Positions 27,823 to 36,090 of a DNA stretch of 64,000 nucleotides are shown here, piece after piece. The position numbers were made by a program, and so were the translations under genes. The stretch is from Variovorax paradoxus. GTDB taxonomy: Bacteria; Pseudomonadota; Gammaproteobacteria; Burkholderiales; Burkholderiaceae_C. The DNA is taken from assembly GCF_018614915.1 (NCBI RefSeq), contig NZ_JAGGNU010000007.1, forward strand, positions 124,001 to 188,000, given 5' to 3'. Each line of letters begins with the position of its first letter. Within the stretch, counting starts at the first letter, position 1. A model generated the notes under the pieces. The model made no database searches. It saw nothing but the letters and a program-made list of their open reading frames with translations, and was not told the origin of the DNA.

Positions 27823-30800
27823 TTATTCATGCAACTTGAGCGGCGAGGCCGGTGCGGGCTGCAGTCCTGCGCCCCCGCCCGCCCCATGCGGCGCCGCCGG
27901 GTGGTCGGCCGAGACGAAGGAGTCGTCCAGATGCGGCACCTCGCCATGCAGCTTGAGCGGGCGGTTGCCGGTCAGCCGGCGCAGCACCACGTAGAACACC
28001 GGCGTCAGGAACAGGCCGAAGGCCGTCACGCCGATCATTCCGGCGAACACCGCCACGCCCATCGCCGAGCGCATTTCCGAGCCGGCGCCGGTGGCCAGCA
28101 CCAGGGGCAGCACGCCCATGACGAAGGCCAGCGAGGTCATCAGGATCGGGCGAAGGCGCAGCCGGCTCGCTTCGATGGCCGCCTGCAGTGGCGTGCGACC
28201 GGCGAACTCGAGCTCGCGTGCGAACTCCACGATCAAAATCGCGTTCTTCGCACTCAAACCCACCAGCACGATCAGCCCGATCTGCGTGAACACGTTGTTG
28301 TCGCCGCCCGATAGCCATACGCCGGTCATCGCGGCGAGCAGGCCCATCGGCACGATCAGGATGATCGACAGCGGCAGCGTCAGGCTCTCGTACTGCGCGG
28401 CCAGCACCAGGAACACCAGCAGGATGGCGAGCGGGAACACCAGCACCGCCGAATTGCCGGCCAGGATCTCCTGGTAGGTCAGCTCGGTCCACTCGTAGCT
28501 CACGCCCTTGGGCAGCGTCTCGGCCGCGATGCGCTCGATCACATCCTGGGCCTGGCCCGAGGAGAAGCCGGGCGCCGGACCGCCGTTGATGTCGGCCGCG
28601 AGATAGCCGTTGTAGCGCATCGCGCGTTCGGGGCCGAAGCTCGAATTGACCTTCATCAGCGCCGCGAGCGGCACCATCTCGCCCGAGTTCGAGCGCACCT
28701 TCAGCAGGCCCACGTCTTCGGCCCGTGCGCGGTAAGGCGCATCGGCCTGCACCCGCACGCTGTACGTGCGGCCGAACTTGTTGAAGTCGTTCGCATACAG
28801 GCTGCCGAGGTAGATCTGCATGGTGTCGAAGATGTCCGTCACCGGCACGCCGAGCTGGCGCGCCTTGGTGCGGTCGATGTCGGCGTAGAGCTGCGGCACG
28901 TTGACCTGCCAGCTGGTGAACATGCCGGTGAGTTCGGGCGCCTGCCGCGCCTTCGTCATGAAGGCTTTCACCGCCGCGTCCATTTCGTCGTAGCCGACCG
29001 AGCCGCGGTCTTCCAGCTGCAGCTTGAAGCCGCCCGTGGTGCCGAGGCCCGCCACCGGCGGCGGCGGGAACATCACGATGAAGGCGTCCTGGATGCCGGC
29101 GAACTGCTGGTTGAGCTGGCCTGCCACCGCGCCGCCGCTCTGGTCGGCGCGCTTGCGCTCGGCAAAGGGCTTGAGCGTCGCGAACACGATGCCCGAGTTC
29201 GAGCTGTTGGTGAAGCCGTTGATCGACAGGCCGGGGAACGCGATCGCGTCTTCCACGTTCGGGTTCTTCTTGGTGATCTCGCCCATGCGATGGATCACCT
29301 CCTCCGTACGGTCGAGCGTGGCACCGTCGGGCAGCTGCGCGAAGCCGATCAGGTACTGCTTGTCCTGCGCCGGCACGAAGCCGCTGGGCACCGCCTTGAA
29401 GAGGCCGAAGGTGACGCCGACCAGCGCGAGGTAGATCACCAGCATCAGCGCCTTGCGCGAGATCACGTTCCTGACGCCGCCGCTGTAGGCTTCCGCGCCG
29501 CGCTGGAAGAACCTGTTGAAGCCGCGGAACAGCCAGCCGAAGACACGGTCCATGCCGCGCGTCAGCGCGTCCTTGGGCTCATCGTGGCCCTTGAGCAGGA
29601 GCGCGGCGAGCGCAGGCGACAAGGTCAGCGAGTTGATCGCCGAGATCACGGTCGAGATCGCGATCGTCACCGCGAACTGCTTGTAGAACTGGCCCGTGAG
29701 GCCGCTGATGAAGGCCAGCGGCACGAACACCGCCACCAGCACCAGCGCGATCGCGATGATCGGTCCTGACACCTCGCGCATCGCGCGGTAGGTCGCTTCG
29801 CGCGGCGTGAGCCCGGCCTCGATGTTGCGCTCCACGTTCTCGACCACCACGATCGCATCATCGACCACGATGCCGATCGCCAGCACCAGCCCGAAGAGCG
29901 ACAGCGCGTTGATCGAGAAGCCCAGCACGTGCAGCACCGCGAAGGTGCCGATCACCGACACCGGCACCGCCAGCAACGGAATGATCGAGGCGCGCCAGGT
30001 CTGCAGGAACAAAATCACCACCAGCACCACCAGCGCGATGGCCTCGAGCAGCGTGTGGATCACCGACTCGATCGATGCGCGCACGAACTGCGTCGGGTCG
30101 TAGGCGATGCGGTATTCCACGCCTTCGGGCATGTTCTTGTTGATCTCGGCCATCGTCTTGCGGACGTTGGCCGAGATGTCGAGCGCGTTGGAGCCCGGCG
30201 CCTGGAACACGCCCATGCCGACCGCCGCGTCGTTGTTGAGCAGCGAGCGCAGCGAGTAGTCGGCCGCGCCGAGCTCGAGCCGGCCGATGTCGCGCAGCCG
30301 GGTCACGGCGCCGTCCGCGCCGGTCTTGACGATGATGTCGCCGAACTCCTCTTCGCTCTGCAGCCGGCCCTGGGCGTTGATGGACAACTGCATGTCCACG
30401 CCCGGCAGGCCCGGCGATGCGCCGACCACGCCGGCAGCGGCCTGGATGTTCTGGCTGCGGATCGCGGTCACCACGTCGCTGGCCGAGAGCCCGCGCTGCG
30501 CGACCTTCTGCGGGTCGAGCCAGACGCGCATCGAGTAGTCGCCGCCACCGAAGATCTGCACTTGGCCGACGCCCTCGATGCGGGCCAGCCGGTCCTTGAC
30601 GTTGAGCACCGCGTAGTTGCGCAGGTAGGTCATGTCATAGCGGTCGTTGGGCGACACCAGGTGCACCACCATCGTGAGGTCGGGCGCGCTCTTGACCGTG
30701 GTCACGCCCAGCCGGCGCACTTCCTCGGGCAACCGCGGCTCGGCTTGCGAGACGCGGTTCTGCACCAGCTGCTGCGCCTTGTCGGGATCGGTGCCGAGCT

Positions 30801-31089
30801 TGAAGGTGACGGTCAGCGTCATCACGCCGTCGGTGGTCGCCTGGCTGCCCATGTAGAGCATGCCCTCGACGCCGTTGATCTGCTCCTCGATCGGTGTCGC
30901 CACCGTCTCGGCGATCACCTTGGGATTGGCGCCCGGATACTGGGCGCGCACCACCACCGAGGGCGGTGCCACCTCGGGGTACTCGGAGATCGGCAGCCCG
31001 CGCAGCGCGATCAGGCCGGAGATCAGGATCAGGAGCGACAGCACCCCCGCGAAGATCGGCCGGTCGATGAAGAACTTGGATAGATTCAT
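27823..31089 (-). CDS. RND multidrug efflux pump, inner-membrane subunit (HAE-1 family)
   Basis: Proton-driven inner-membrane pump of the AcrB/MexB/MexF type. At 1088 residues it has the expected twelve helices and two large periplasmic loops. It starts MNLSKFFIDRPIFAGVLSLL, keeps the proton-relay Asp pair in IGIVVDDAIVVVENVERN (helix 4) and the helix 10-11 block IGLIVLVGLSAKNAILIVEF. The sequence is closer in style to MexF/BpeF (for example PISEYPEVAPPSVVVRAQYPG) than to AcrB. It follows the adaptor gene by 24 nt. Substrates are inferred only: MexF/BpeF relatives export chloramphenicol, trimethoprim and quinolones. Confidence 0.95.
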   Translation of the reverse strand: MNLSKFFIDRPIFAGVLSLLILISGLIALRGLPISEYPEVAPPSVVVRAQYPGANPKVIAETVATPIEEQINGVEGMLYMGSQATTDGVMTLTVTFKLGTDPDKAQQLVQNRVSQAEPRLPEEVRRLGVTTVKSAPDLTMVVHLVSPNDRYDMTYLRNYAVLNVKDRLARIEGVGQVQIFGGGDYSMRVWLDPQKVAQRGLSASDVVTAIRSQNIQAAAGVVGASPGLPGVDMQLSINAQGRLQSEEEFGDIIVKTGADGAVTRLRDIGRLELGAADYSLRSLLNNDAAVGMGVFQAPGSNALDISANVRKTMAEINKNMPEGVEYRIAYDPTQFVRASIESVIHTLLEAIALVVLVVILFLQTWRASIIPLLAVPVSVIGTFAVLHVLGFSINALSLFGLVLAIGIVVDDAIVVVENVERNIEAGLTPREATYRAMREVSGPIIAIALVLVAVFVPLAFISGLTGQFYKQFAVTIAISTVISAINSLTLSPALAALLLKGHDEPKDALTRGMDRVFGWLFRGFNRFFQRGAEAYSGGVRNVISRKALMLVIYLALVGVTFGLFKAVPSGFVPAQDKQYLIGFAQLPDGATLDRTEEVIHRMGEITKKNPNVEDAIAFPGLSINGFTNSSNSGIVFATLKPFAERKRADQSGGAVAGQLNQQFAGIQDAFIVMFPPPPVAGLGTTGGFKLQLEDRGSVGYDEMDAAVKAFMTKARQAPELTGMFTSWQVNVPQLYADIDRTKARQLGVPVTDIFDTMQIYLGSLYANDFNKFGRTYSVRVQADAPYRARAEDVGLLKVRSNSGEMVPLAALMKVNSSFGPERAMRYNGYLAADINGGPAPGFSSGQAQDVIERIAAETLPKGVSYEWTELTYQEILAGNSAVLVFPLAILLVFLVLAAQYESLTLPLSIILIVPMGLLAAMTGVWLSGGDNNVFTQIGLIVLVGLSAKNAILIVEFARELEFAGRTPLQAAIEASRLRLRPILMTSLAFVMGVLPLVLATGAGSEMRSAMGVAVFAGMIGVTAFGLFLTPVFYVVLRRLTGNRPLKLHGEVPHLDDSFVSADHPAAPHGAGGGAGLQPAPASPLKLHE

Positions 31090-31113
31090 GATGCTTCTCT
31101 AGGAGCGCGGTGC

Positions 31114-32358
31114 TCAGGACTTCGCGGCAGCGGCCACGCGCTGCGGCTGCTGCGGCAGTTCGGCCTTGGCGTCCATCGTGACCGTCTGCGGCGCCACCAG
31201 CGCGCCGGGGCGCACGTGCTGCAGGCCGTTGACCACGATGCGTTCGCCGGACTTCAGGCCCTTGGTGACGACGCGCAGGCCGTTGACCGACGCGCCCAGC
31301 GTGACTTCGCGGTAGATGGTCTTGTTGTCGTCGCCGACGACCATCACGAACTTCTTGTTCTGGTCCGTGCCGACCGCGCGCTCGTTCACCAGCAAGGCCT
31401 GGTCGGCCTGTGACTGGCCCATGCGGATGCGGGCGAACTGGCCGGGGATCAGGACACCGTCCTTGTTGTCGAAGGCCGCGCGCACGCGCACGGTGCCGCT
31501 CTTGGCGTCGACCTGGTTGTCGATCAGCTGCAGCTTGCCTTCGTAGGGAGTGCCTTCGAGGCCGGCGGTGCCCATCTTGACCGGGATGCCTTCGAGCTTG
31601 GCGCGTGCGCTGGCGCCGCTGGGCAGATCCTTGAGCGCCTTGACGACGACTTGCTCGTCGGCATCGAAGCTCGCGTAGATCGGGCTCACCGACACCAGCG
31701 TGGTCAGCACCGGCGCGCCGGGACCGGCCGCGACCAGGTTGCCCACCGTCACTTCGATCCTGCCGATGCGCCCTGCCACCGGCGCGCGCACCTGGGTGTA
31801 GCCCAGGTTCAGGCGTGCGCTCTGCAGCGAGGCCTGTGCCGCGCGCAGGTTGGCCTCGGCCTCGCGGCCGGCGTTGACGCGCTCGTCGAGCTCGCGCTGG
31901 GCGATGGCCTTCTCTTCCCACAGGCGGCGTGCGCGCTCCTGCTCGCTGCGCGTGAAGGACACGCGCGCCTGGGCCGAGGCCACCTGCGCTTCGGCGCGCT
32001 CCACCTCGGCCGCATAGGGCGCGGGGTCGATCGTGATCAGCAGATCGCCCTGCTTGACCAGCGAACCTTCGCGGAAGTGGGCGGCCTGCACGGCGCCGGC
32101 CACGCGGGAACGCACGTCGACCCGCTCGACCGCCTCGAGCCGGCCCGAGAACTCGTCCCAGGTCTTCACTTCGGTGGCGGTGACGGTGGCGACCGACACC
32201 GGTGTGGCGCGCGGCGCGGCGTCCGCGGGGGCATTGTTGGCCTCGGCCTTGAAGCTCGGCAAGCCGAGCGCGGCGCAGGCGATCGCGACCGCTGCGGTGA
32301 TGCCGGTCACGGCGGGCCAGAGGCGGCGGCGGTTCGGGTTAGACAGCTTGCTTTGCAT
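31114..32358 (-). CDS. RND efflux periplasmic adaptor (membrane fusion protein)
   Basis: Links the pump to the outer-membrane channel. The 414-residue protein has an N-terminal membrane anchor (TGITAAVAIACAALGL), the barrel-sandwich halves (VDVRSRVAGAVQAAHFREGS and VRAPVAGRIGRIEVTVGNLV), an alpha-hairpin between them, and a C-terminal beta-barrel region with VLIPGQFARIRMG. No lipobox is seen, so it is probably anchored by an uncleaved helix or simply exported. ATG 32358 is chosen because the anchor begins shortly after. First of the three efflux genes proper. Confidence 0.93.
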   Translation of the reverse strand: MQSKLSNPNRRRLWPAVTGITAAVAIACAALGLPSFKAEANNAPADAAPRATPVSVATVTATEVKTWDEFSGRLEAVERVDVRSRVAGAVQAAHFREGSLVKQGDLLITIDPAPYAAEVERAEAQVASAQARVSFTRSEQERARRLWEEKAIAQRELDERVNAGREAEANLRAAQASLQSARLNLGYTQVRAPVAGRIGRIEVTVGNLVAAGPGAPVLTTLVSVSPIYASFDADEQVVVKALKDLPSGASARAKLEGIPVKMGTAGLEGTPYEGKLQLIDNQVDAKSGTVRVRAAFDNKDGVLIPGQFARIRMGQSQADQALLVNERAVGTDQNKKFVMVVGDDNKTIYREVTLGASVNGLRVVTKGLKSGERIVVNGLQHVRPGALVAPQTVTMDAKAELPQQPQRVAAAAKS

Positions 32359-32470
32359 GATGAACGTCCTTCTTGAGATGACTTTGGAATGCGCGAGCCC
32401 AACCGGCGTCGTGACTGACACAGGAGGGCGATATCCGGCACCGTCGGCTGGGCCGGCGGACCGAGGAACT

Positions 32471-32502
32471 TCGAAAAAAACGGGTTACCGGCGGGGCCGG
32501 TT
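32471..32502 (-). terminator. Stem-loop with T-run between the hydrolase-like gene and the efflux genes
   Basis: Read on the minus strand, ACCGGC-CCC-GCCGGT (32487-32501) is a perfect 6-bp stem followed, after a 6-nt gap, by seven T (32474-32480). The gap makes it a poor intrinsic terminator, but it could attenuate transcription entering the efflux genes from the hydrolase-like gene. Confidence 0.35.
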
Positions 32503-32506
32503 GGGC

Positions 32507-33379
32507 CTAGACCGGGGGAGGCACCGGCGGCACCGTGGCTGCGAAAAATGCGCGCATGTGCTCACCGACTGTCTCCGGACACGCGCAATCGCCATAGGCG
32601 GGGTCGTACAACTCGTCCGGACACTTCGCGGCCGAGGGCAGCACGCCCCGGGTCACCGAAATGCCCGCATCCTGCAGCCGCTGCGCGAAGCGCAGGGCCT
32701 CGTCGCGCATCGCATCGTCCTGCCCGACCAGCACCAGCGTCGGCGCCAGTTCGGCCAGCCTGAGCGATGCGCCCGGCACCGCATAGGGGTGCGTCGCGTT
32801 CATCGGCCGGCTCAAATATTCCTGCCAGCCGCTGGCCCAGCGGCATTTCACGACGTCGCTCGTCGCCTTGCGCAACGACTGCGTGCCGGCGCAGGGGTCG
32901 AGCATCGGCGACAGCAGGATCTGGCCTGCCAGCGGGGGATGGGCCCGGTCGCGCGCCATCAGCGCCACCGCTGCGGCCAGGTTGCCGCCGGCTTCTTCGC
33001 CGGCCAGGTACATGCGGGCGCTCTTACCGGCCAGCTTGACGCGCTGCTTGTAGAGCCACTCCAGCGCCGCGAAGCCGACCTCGATGGGTTCGGGGAAAGG
33101 CGCCAGCGGATAGGCCAGCGAGACCACCACCGCGCCGGCGCCGGCCAAGAGGCGCGCCACGTTGCGGCCGAAATCCAGGTCGCCGCTGACGAAAGTGCCG
33201 CCATGGAAATGCAGCACCAGCGGCACCGACGCACCCTTGGCCCGTTCGCCGTAGAGCCGCGCCTGCACCGGCTCACGGCCAGGCAGCGGGACGCTGATGT
33301 CGGTTTCGGCGCCTTGCACAACAGCGACCGCCGGGGCCTTGGCGGCTTCAGCAGAACGCGGAGTGGGACGGGATGACAT
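32507..33379 (-). CDS. Alpha/beta-hydrolase (HSL-like) with nucleophile Ser replaced, llpE-like position
   Basis: Resembles hormone-sensitive-lipase family esterases: the oxyanion motif HFHGGTFVSGDLD around residue 90, a core strand before LAGEEAGGNLAAAVALMARD, and VLVGQDDAMRDEA near the acid position. However the family nucleophile elbow GDSAGG reads GEEAGG, so the catalytic Ser is Glu, and no clear catalytic His block is seen. It is therefore probably not a normal esterase. The position, upstream of adaptor-pump-channel genes with a divergent LysR gene, matches llpE of the Burkholderia bpeEF-oprC/ceoAB-opcM operons. 290 residues, start ATG 33379. Confidence 0.8.
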   Translation of the reverse strand: MSSRPTPRSAEAAKAPAVAVVQGAETDISVPLPGREPVQARLYGERAKGASVPLVLHFHGGTFVSGDLDFGRNVARLLAGAGAVVVSLAYPLAPFPEPIEVGFAALEWLYKQRVKLAGKSARMYLAGEEAGGNLAAAVALMARDRAHPPLAGQILLSPMLDPCAGTQSLRKATSDVVKCRWASGWQEYLSRPMNATHPYAVPGASLRLAELAPTLVLVGQDDAMRDEALRFAQRLQDAGISVTRGVLPSAAKCPDELYDPAYGDCACPETVGEHMRAFFAATVPPVPPPV

Positions 33380-33423
33380 GGGCGGCCTCGGTGGGTGGAC
33401 GATGGGTTGAATATTAAGACCCG

Positions 33424-33486
33424 GATTGGCTCCTGCAACGGGCGTGCCAACCCCACTCTGTTTCCAATCGGCTAACAATCAGCTAA
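33424..33486. promoter_or_regulatory. Candidate LysR-regulator binding sites in the divergent efflux promoter
   Basis: Between the hydrolase-like gene and the LysR gene, AATCGGCTAA (33466-33475) and AATCAGCTAA (33477-33486) form a near-perfect direct repeat with an 11-bp period, one helical turn. A GATTGG at 33424-33429 is inverted relative to CCAATC at 33464-33469. This is where a divergent LysR regulator would bind. Confidence 0.4.
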
Positions 33487-33557
33487 GAAAGCCGAGAAAG
33501 AGGCATGTGAGAATCCCGCTCCCCGATGGAACATCGGGTTTTCCCAGGAGCAGCATC

Positions 33558-34472
33558 ATGGACCAGATCCAGGCCATGCGGATCTTCGTCCGCGTCGTAG
33601 AAGCCGGCACCTTCACCCGAGCCGCAGACTCCCTCGGCCTGCCCAAGGGCACGGTCACCAAGCAGATCCAGGCGCTGGAGTCGCGGCTGCACGTAAAGCT
33701 GCTCAACCGCACCACCCGCCGGGTGACGGTCACGCCCGACGGCGCGGCGTACTTCGAGCGCACCGCGCGGCTCCTGAACGACTTCGACGAGATCGAGGCC
33801 AGCATGACCAATGCGCAGGCCAACCCGACCGGCCGGCTGCGCATCGACGTCGGCACCTCGACCGCACGGCTGATCATCCTGCCGGCGCTGGCGAACTTCT
33901 GCGACCGCTATCCCGACATCCAGGTCGACCTGGGCGTGAGCGATCGCCCGGTCGACCTGATCAGCGACAACGTCGACTGCGTGATCCGGGCCGGCGAACT
34001 GACCGACCAGTCCCTGGTGGCGCGGCGCATCGGCACGCTGGAGTTCGTGACCGTGGCATCGCCCGCCTACCTGAAGCGCTATGGCGTGCCGCAGCATCCG
34101 ACCGACATCGAGAAGCGCCATCACCTGGTGAGCTTCTTCGCCGGCGGCACGCGCCGCGTGTACCCGCACGAGTTCCAAAAGGGTGACGAGCACATAGAGA
34201 TGGCAGGCCCCTACCGCGTATCGGTCAACGAAAGCAACGCGCATGTGGCGGCGGTGCTCGGCGGCTTCGGCATCTCGCAGTGCGTCAGCTTCGTGGCCGA
34301 GCCCCACCTGGCCAACGGCGAACTGATCGAGATCCTGCCCGAGTGGACACGCGCGCCGCTGCCGGTGCACGTGGTCTACCCGCCGAACCGCCACCTGAGC
34401 GCCAAGGTGCGGGTGTTCGTGGACTGGGCGGCCGAGCTGTTCCAGAACAATCCCCGGCTGCAGCGGCGCTGA
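33558..34472 (+). CDS. LysR-family regulator of the adjacent RND efflux operon (BpeT/MexT-like)
   Basis: 304-residue LysR protein with winged helix MDQIQAMRIFVRVVEAGTFT ... SLGLPKGTVTKQIQALE and an effector domain beginning GRLRIDVGTSTARLIILPAL. The first line (MDQIQAM..FVRVVE) is the subgroup often found as local LysR activators in beta-proteobacteria. Start ATG 33558 follows CCAGGAG. It is divergent from the hydrolase/efflux genes, the same relation as bpeT to llpE-bpeEF-oprC, so regulation of the pump is the best inference. No effector can be read from sequence. Confidence 0.88.
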   Translation: MDQIQAMRIFVRVVEAGTFTRAADSLGLPKGTVTKQIQALESRLHVKLLNRTTRRVTVTPDGAAYFERTARLLNDFDEIEASMTNAQANPTGRLRIDVGTSTARLIILPALANFCDRYPDIQVDLGVSDRPVDLISDNVDCVIRAGELTDQSLVARRIGTLEFVTVASPAYLKRYGVPQHPTDIEKRHHLVSFFAGGTRRVYPHEFQKGDEHIEMAGPYRVSVNESNAHVAAVLGGFGISQCVSFVAEPHLANGELIEILPEWTRAPLPVHVVYPPNRHLSAKVRVFVDWAAELFQNNPRLQRR

Positions 34473-34541
34473 GGCGACGCATCAGCGCGACGGCCGCTCG
34501 CGAAGAGCAGGGTCGCCATCGTCGTGCAAAGCTCTTTTCAA

Positions 34542-34553
34542 TATTGATCAATA
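34542..34553. promoter_or_regulatory. 12-bp A+T-rich palindrome upstream of the lipoprotein pair
   Basis: TATTGATCAATA is a perfect palindrome in an A+T-rich patch about 170 nt before the first lipoprotein gene. A few bases on, TTGACA (34566-34571) could be a -35 box, though no good -10 follows. Possible operator; no regulator is assigned. Confidence 0.3.
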
Positions 34554-34563
34554 CCGCTTGACC

Positions 34564-34733
34564 AGTTGACATTCGTTTGCAATGGCGGCCTGACGCGAGA
34601 ATTGTTTTGTTGAGTCCTTGCCAAATCGCTGGCACCATCCGCGAAATCACGCGCATGAGAGTCTGAGCCGATGCGGCAACAAGCCCTCGGCCTCATGCGA
34701 CGAACAAGGTCAGGGGAGCGCTCAGATGCAACT
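34564..34733 (+). repeat. Leader sequence, copy A (partly repeated at 36767-36960)
   Basis: Several blocks are shared in the same order with the stretch at 36767-36960: AGTTGACATTCGTTTGCAAT (one change in the second copy: TTCACATTCATTTGCAATG), GAGAATTGTTTTGTTGAG against CAGAATTGAGTTGTTGAG, and the ribosome-binding region TCAGGGGAGCGCTCAGATGC against TCAGGGAGAACTCATATGC followed by TTCGACTTGC in both. The order and spacing argue for a shared ancestral promoter and leader. Confidence 0.6.
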
Positions 34734-35391
34734 CAATTCGACTTGCCGTTTCGGCGTCTGGCTCAGCATGCTCAGCCTGAGGGTCGCTGCCGCCATCTGG
34801 ACCTTGTGGCTCGCATGTGCGTGTACATCGCCCTCAGCACACGAGACGGGCATACCAGATGCGAGAGGGAGCGGGCCACCTCGTGCTTCCAGCTATAGCG
34901 CGGAGCGCATGGCTCAGCGTCTGCAGGAGTTAGCCGAGAACCCATTGCCGACGCCGACGGAGTTGGCCAAAGAGTTCGGCATTCAATGGAGCGTGCGCGT
35001 TGGTAGTGCAACTACAGGCGGTTCGCCTATCACTGAGTATCTAGCAACGACAGTCGCAAAGCCTTTGACGCTGAAGTTCACAGACGTTCCGAACTACTCC
35101 AGCGTTTCGCTTAGGGATTGGGGAAGTCAGAAGAGTGTCTCGCTGACGTTCGATCCACGGGTGCTGTGCGTGCGCAACTACCAGATGGAGAAGGAACTTA
35201 GCAAACCACAGTGGGTTTATCGGAAACGTCGGCATCCCATTTCTAACCACTCGATCACCAACTATCACGAGTCGGTCCAAGGTGAGCAGATTGTCCAGGT
35301 CTACCTGCTTGGCACTGGATGTCTTGACGCATTCACAGTCATTCGCTATGCCTCAGGCACAAAGCCGGATTTTCTTGGAGAGGAACAATAA
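34726..35391 (+). CDS. Exported Cys-rich-start protein, probable lipoprotein (paralogue 1)
   Basis: Not recognised. The 221-residue product has an N-terminal signal region (SMLSLRVAAAIWTLWLACAC) ending in ACAC-T, so it is probably a lipoprotein, though the lipobox is not canonical. The mature part has a SSYSAERMAQRLQELAENPL helix, an extended beta-rich middle (SSVSLRDWGSQKSVSL) and two Cys (ALCVRN-like and GTGCLDAF) that could form a disulphide. Good Shine-Dalgarno AGGGGAG before ATG 34726. Base composition is far less G+C-rich than the flanking genes. The next gene is a tandem paralogue. An immunity-type lipoprotein is a possibility, not shown. Confidence 0.7.
   Translation: MQLNSTCRFGVWLSMLSLRVAAAIWTLWLACACTSPSAHETGIPDARGSGPPRASSYSAERMAQRLQELAENPLPTPTELAKEFGIQWSVRVGSATTGGSPITEYLATTVAKPLTLKFTDVPNYSSVSLRDWGSQKSVSLTFDPRVLCVRNYQMEKELSKPQWVYRKRRHPISNHSITNYHESVQGEQIVQVYLLGTGCLDAFTVIRYASGTKPDFLGEEQ
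34753..34990 (+). repeat. Direct repeat, copy 1 (5' half of lipoprotein paralogue 1)
   Basis: This stretch matches 35465-35684 closely, with the highest identity over GGGCATACCAGATGCGAGA to CATGGCTCAGCGTCTGCA. Copy 1 carries an extra 18 nt (six codons) just after the lipobox region. The conserved part encodes the signal peptide and the first helix; downstream the two genes diverge. It marks a tandem gene duplication. Confidence 0.85.
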
Positions 35392-35464
35392 ATGACAACA
35401 CCAGCTATGTATTCACGGCGGGTTCGCCTGTTTTCGCGGGCATCAGTCGAATCGTGCCCATCGT

Positions 35465-35684
35465 GGCGTCTGGCTCAGCATGGGCAGTCTGAGAGTCGCT
35501 GCCGCCATCTGGGTCGTTTGGCTCGTATGTGCGTGTACATCGGGCATACCAGATGCGAGAGCGAGCGGGCCACCTCGTGCTTCCAGCTATAGCGCGGAGC
35601 GCATGGCTCAGCGTCTGCACGAGCTGGCCGAAAACCCACTTCCCACGCCGCAAGAGTTGGCTGAGGAGTTTGATATTCAGTGGC
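35465..35684 (+). repeat. Direct repeat, copy 2 (5' half of lipoprotein paralogue 2)
   Basis: Second copy of the repeat at 34753-34990. It begins at GGCGTCTGGCTCAGCATG and includes the start of paralogue 2, but the leader and the first fourteen codons of paralogue 1 are replaced, so paralogue 2 must start at the internal ATG. Confidence 0.85.
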
Positions 35685-36088
35685 GAGCGGTTCCCCGTAG
35701 AGTGACCTCCGCTGACGATATTCACACAGACTACCAAGCAGTTTCGGTGGGGAGACCTTTGAATCTGCTGCGTCCGCTGTCGCAGAATTCTTCCAGTGTG
35801 GCGCTGCGAGACTGGGGAGAAGAGAGGAGCCTTTCGCTGAGCGTCGACACCGTTGCACTTTGTGTTTCCAGCCATACCCTTTCGACGGCGCTCAGCAAAG
35901 CACCGTGGAGCTTTAACCATCGTCCCAATCCTGCCGGCAGCCATTATTCGCCCGCGGACTACCACGAAACTAACAAGAACGGTCAGATCGTGCAGGTGTG
36001 GATGCAGGGTGCCGGATGCATTGAGACGTTCACGATCGTTCGCTATGGACCTGGCATAAAGCCCAAGATTTTTCTAGGGAAGAAGTAA
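35480..36088 (+). CDS. Exported Cys-rich-start protein, probable lipoprotein (paralogue 2)
   Basis: Not recognised; paralogue of the preceding protein. 202 residues with signal region MGSLRVAAAIWVVWLVCAC, then the shared SSYSAERMAQRLHELAENPL helix, a diverged middle, and the shared end SSVALRDWGEERSLSLSV ... QIVQVWMQGAGCIETFTIVR. The two Cys of the mature part are conserved. The start ATG 35480 corresponds to an internal Met of paralogue 1 and lacks a clear Shine-Dalgarno, so expression may be weaker or depend on read-through from paralogue 1. Low G+C as for its twin. Confidence 0.65.
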   Translation: MGSLRVAAAIWVVWLVCACTSGIPDARASGPPRASSYSAERMAQRLHELAENPLPTPQELAEEFDIQWRAVPRRVTSADDIHTDYQAVSVGRPLNLLRPLSQNSSSVALRDWGEERSLSLSVDTVALCVSSHTLSTALSKAPWSFNHRPNPAGSHYSPADYHETNKNGQIVQVWMQGAGCIETFTIVRYGPGIKPKIFLGKK

Positions 36089-36090
36089 AG

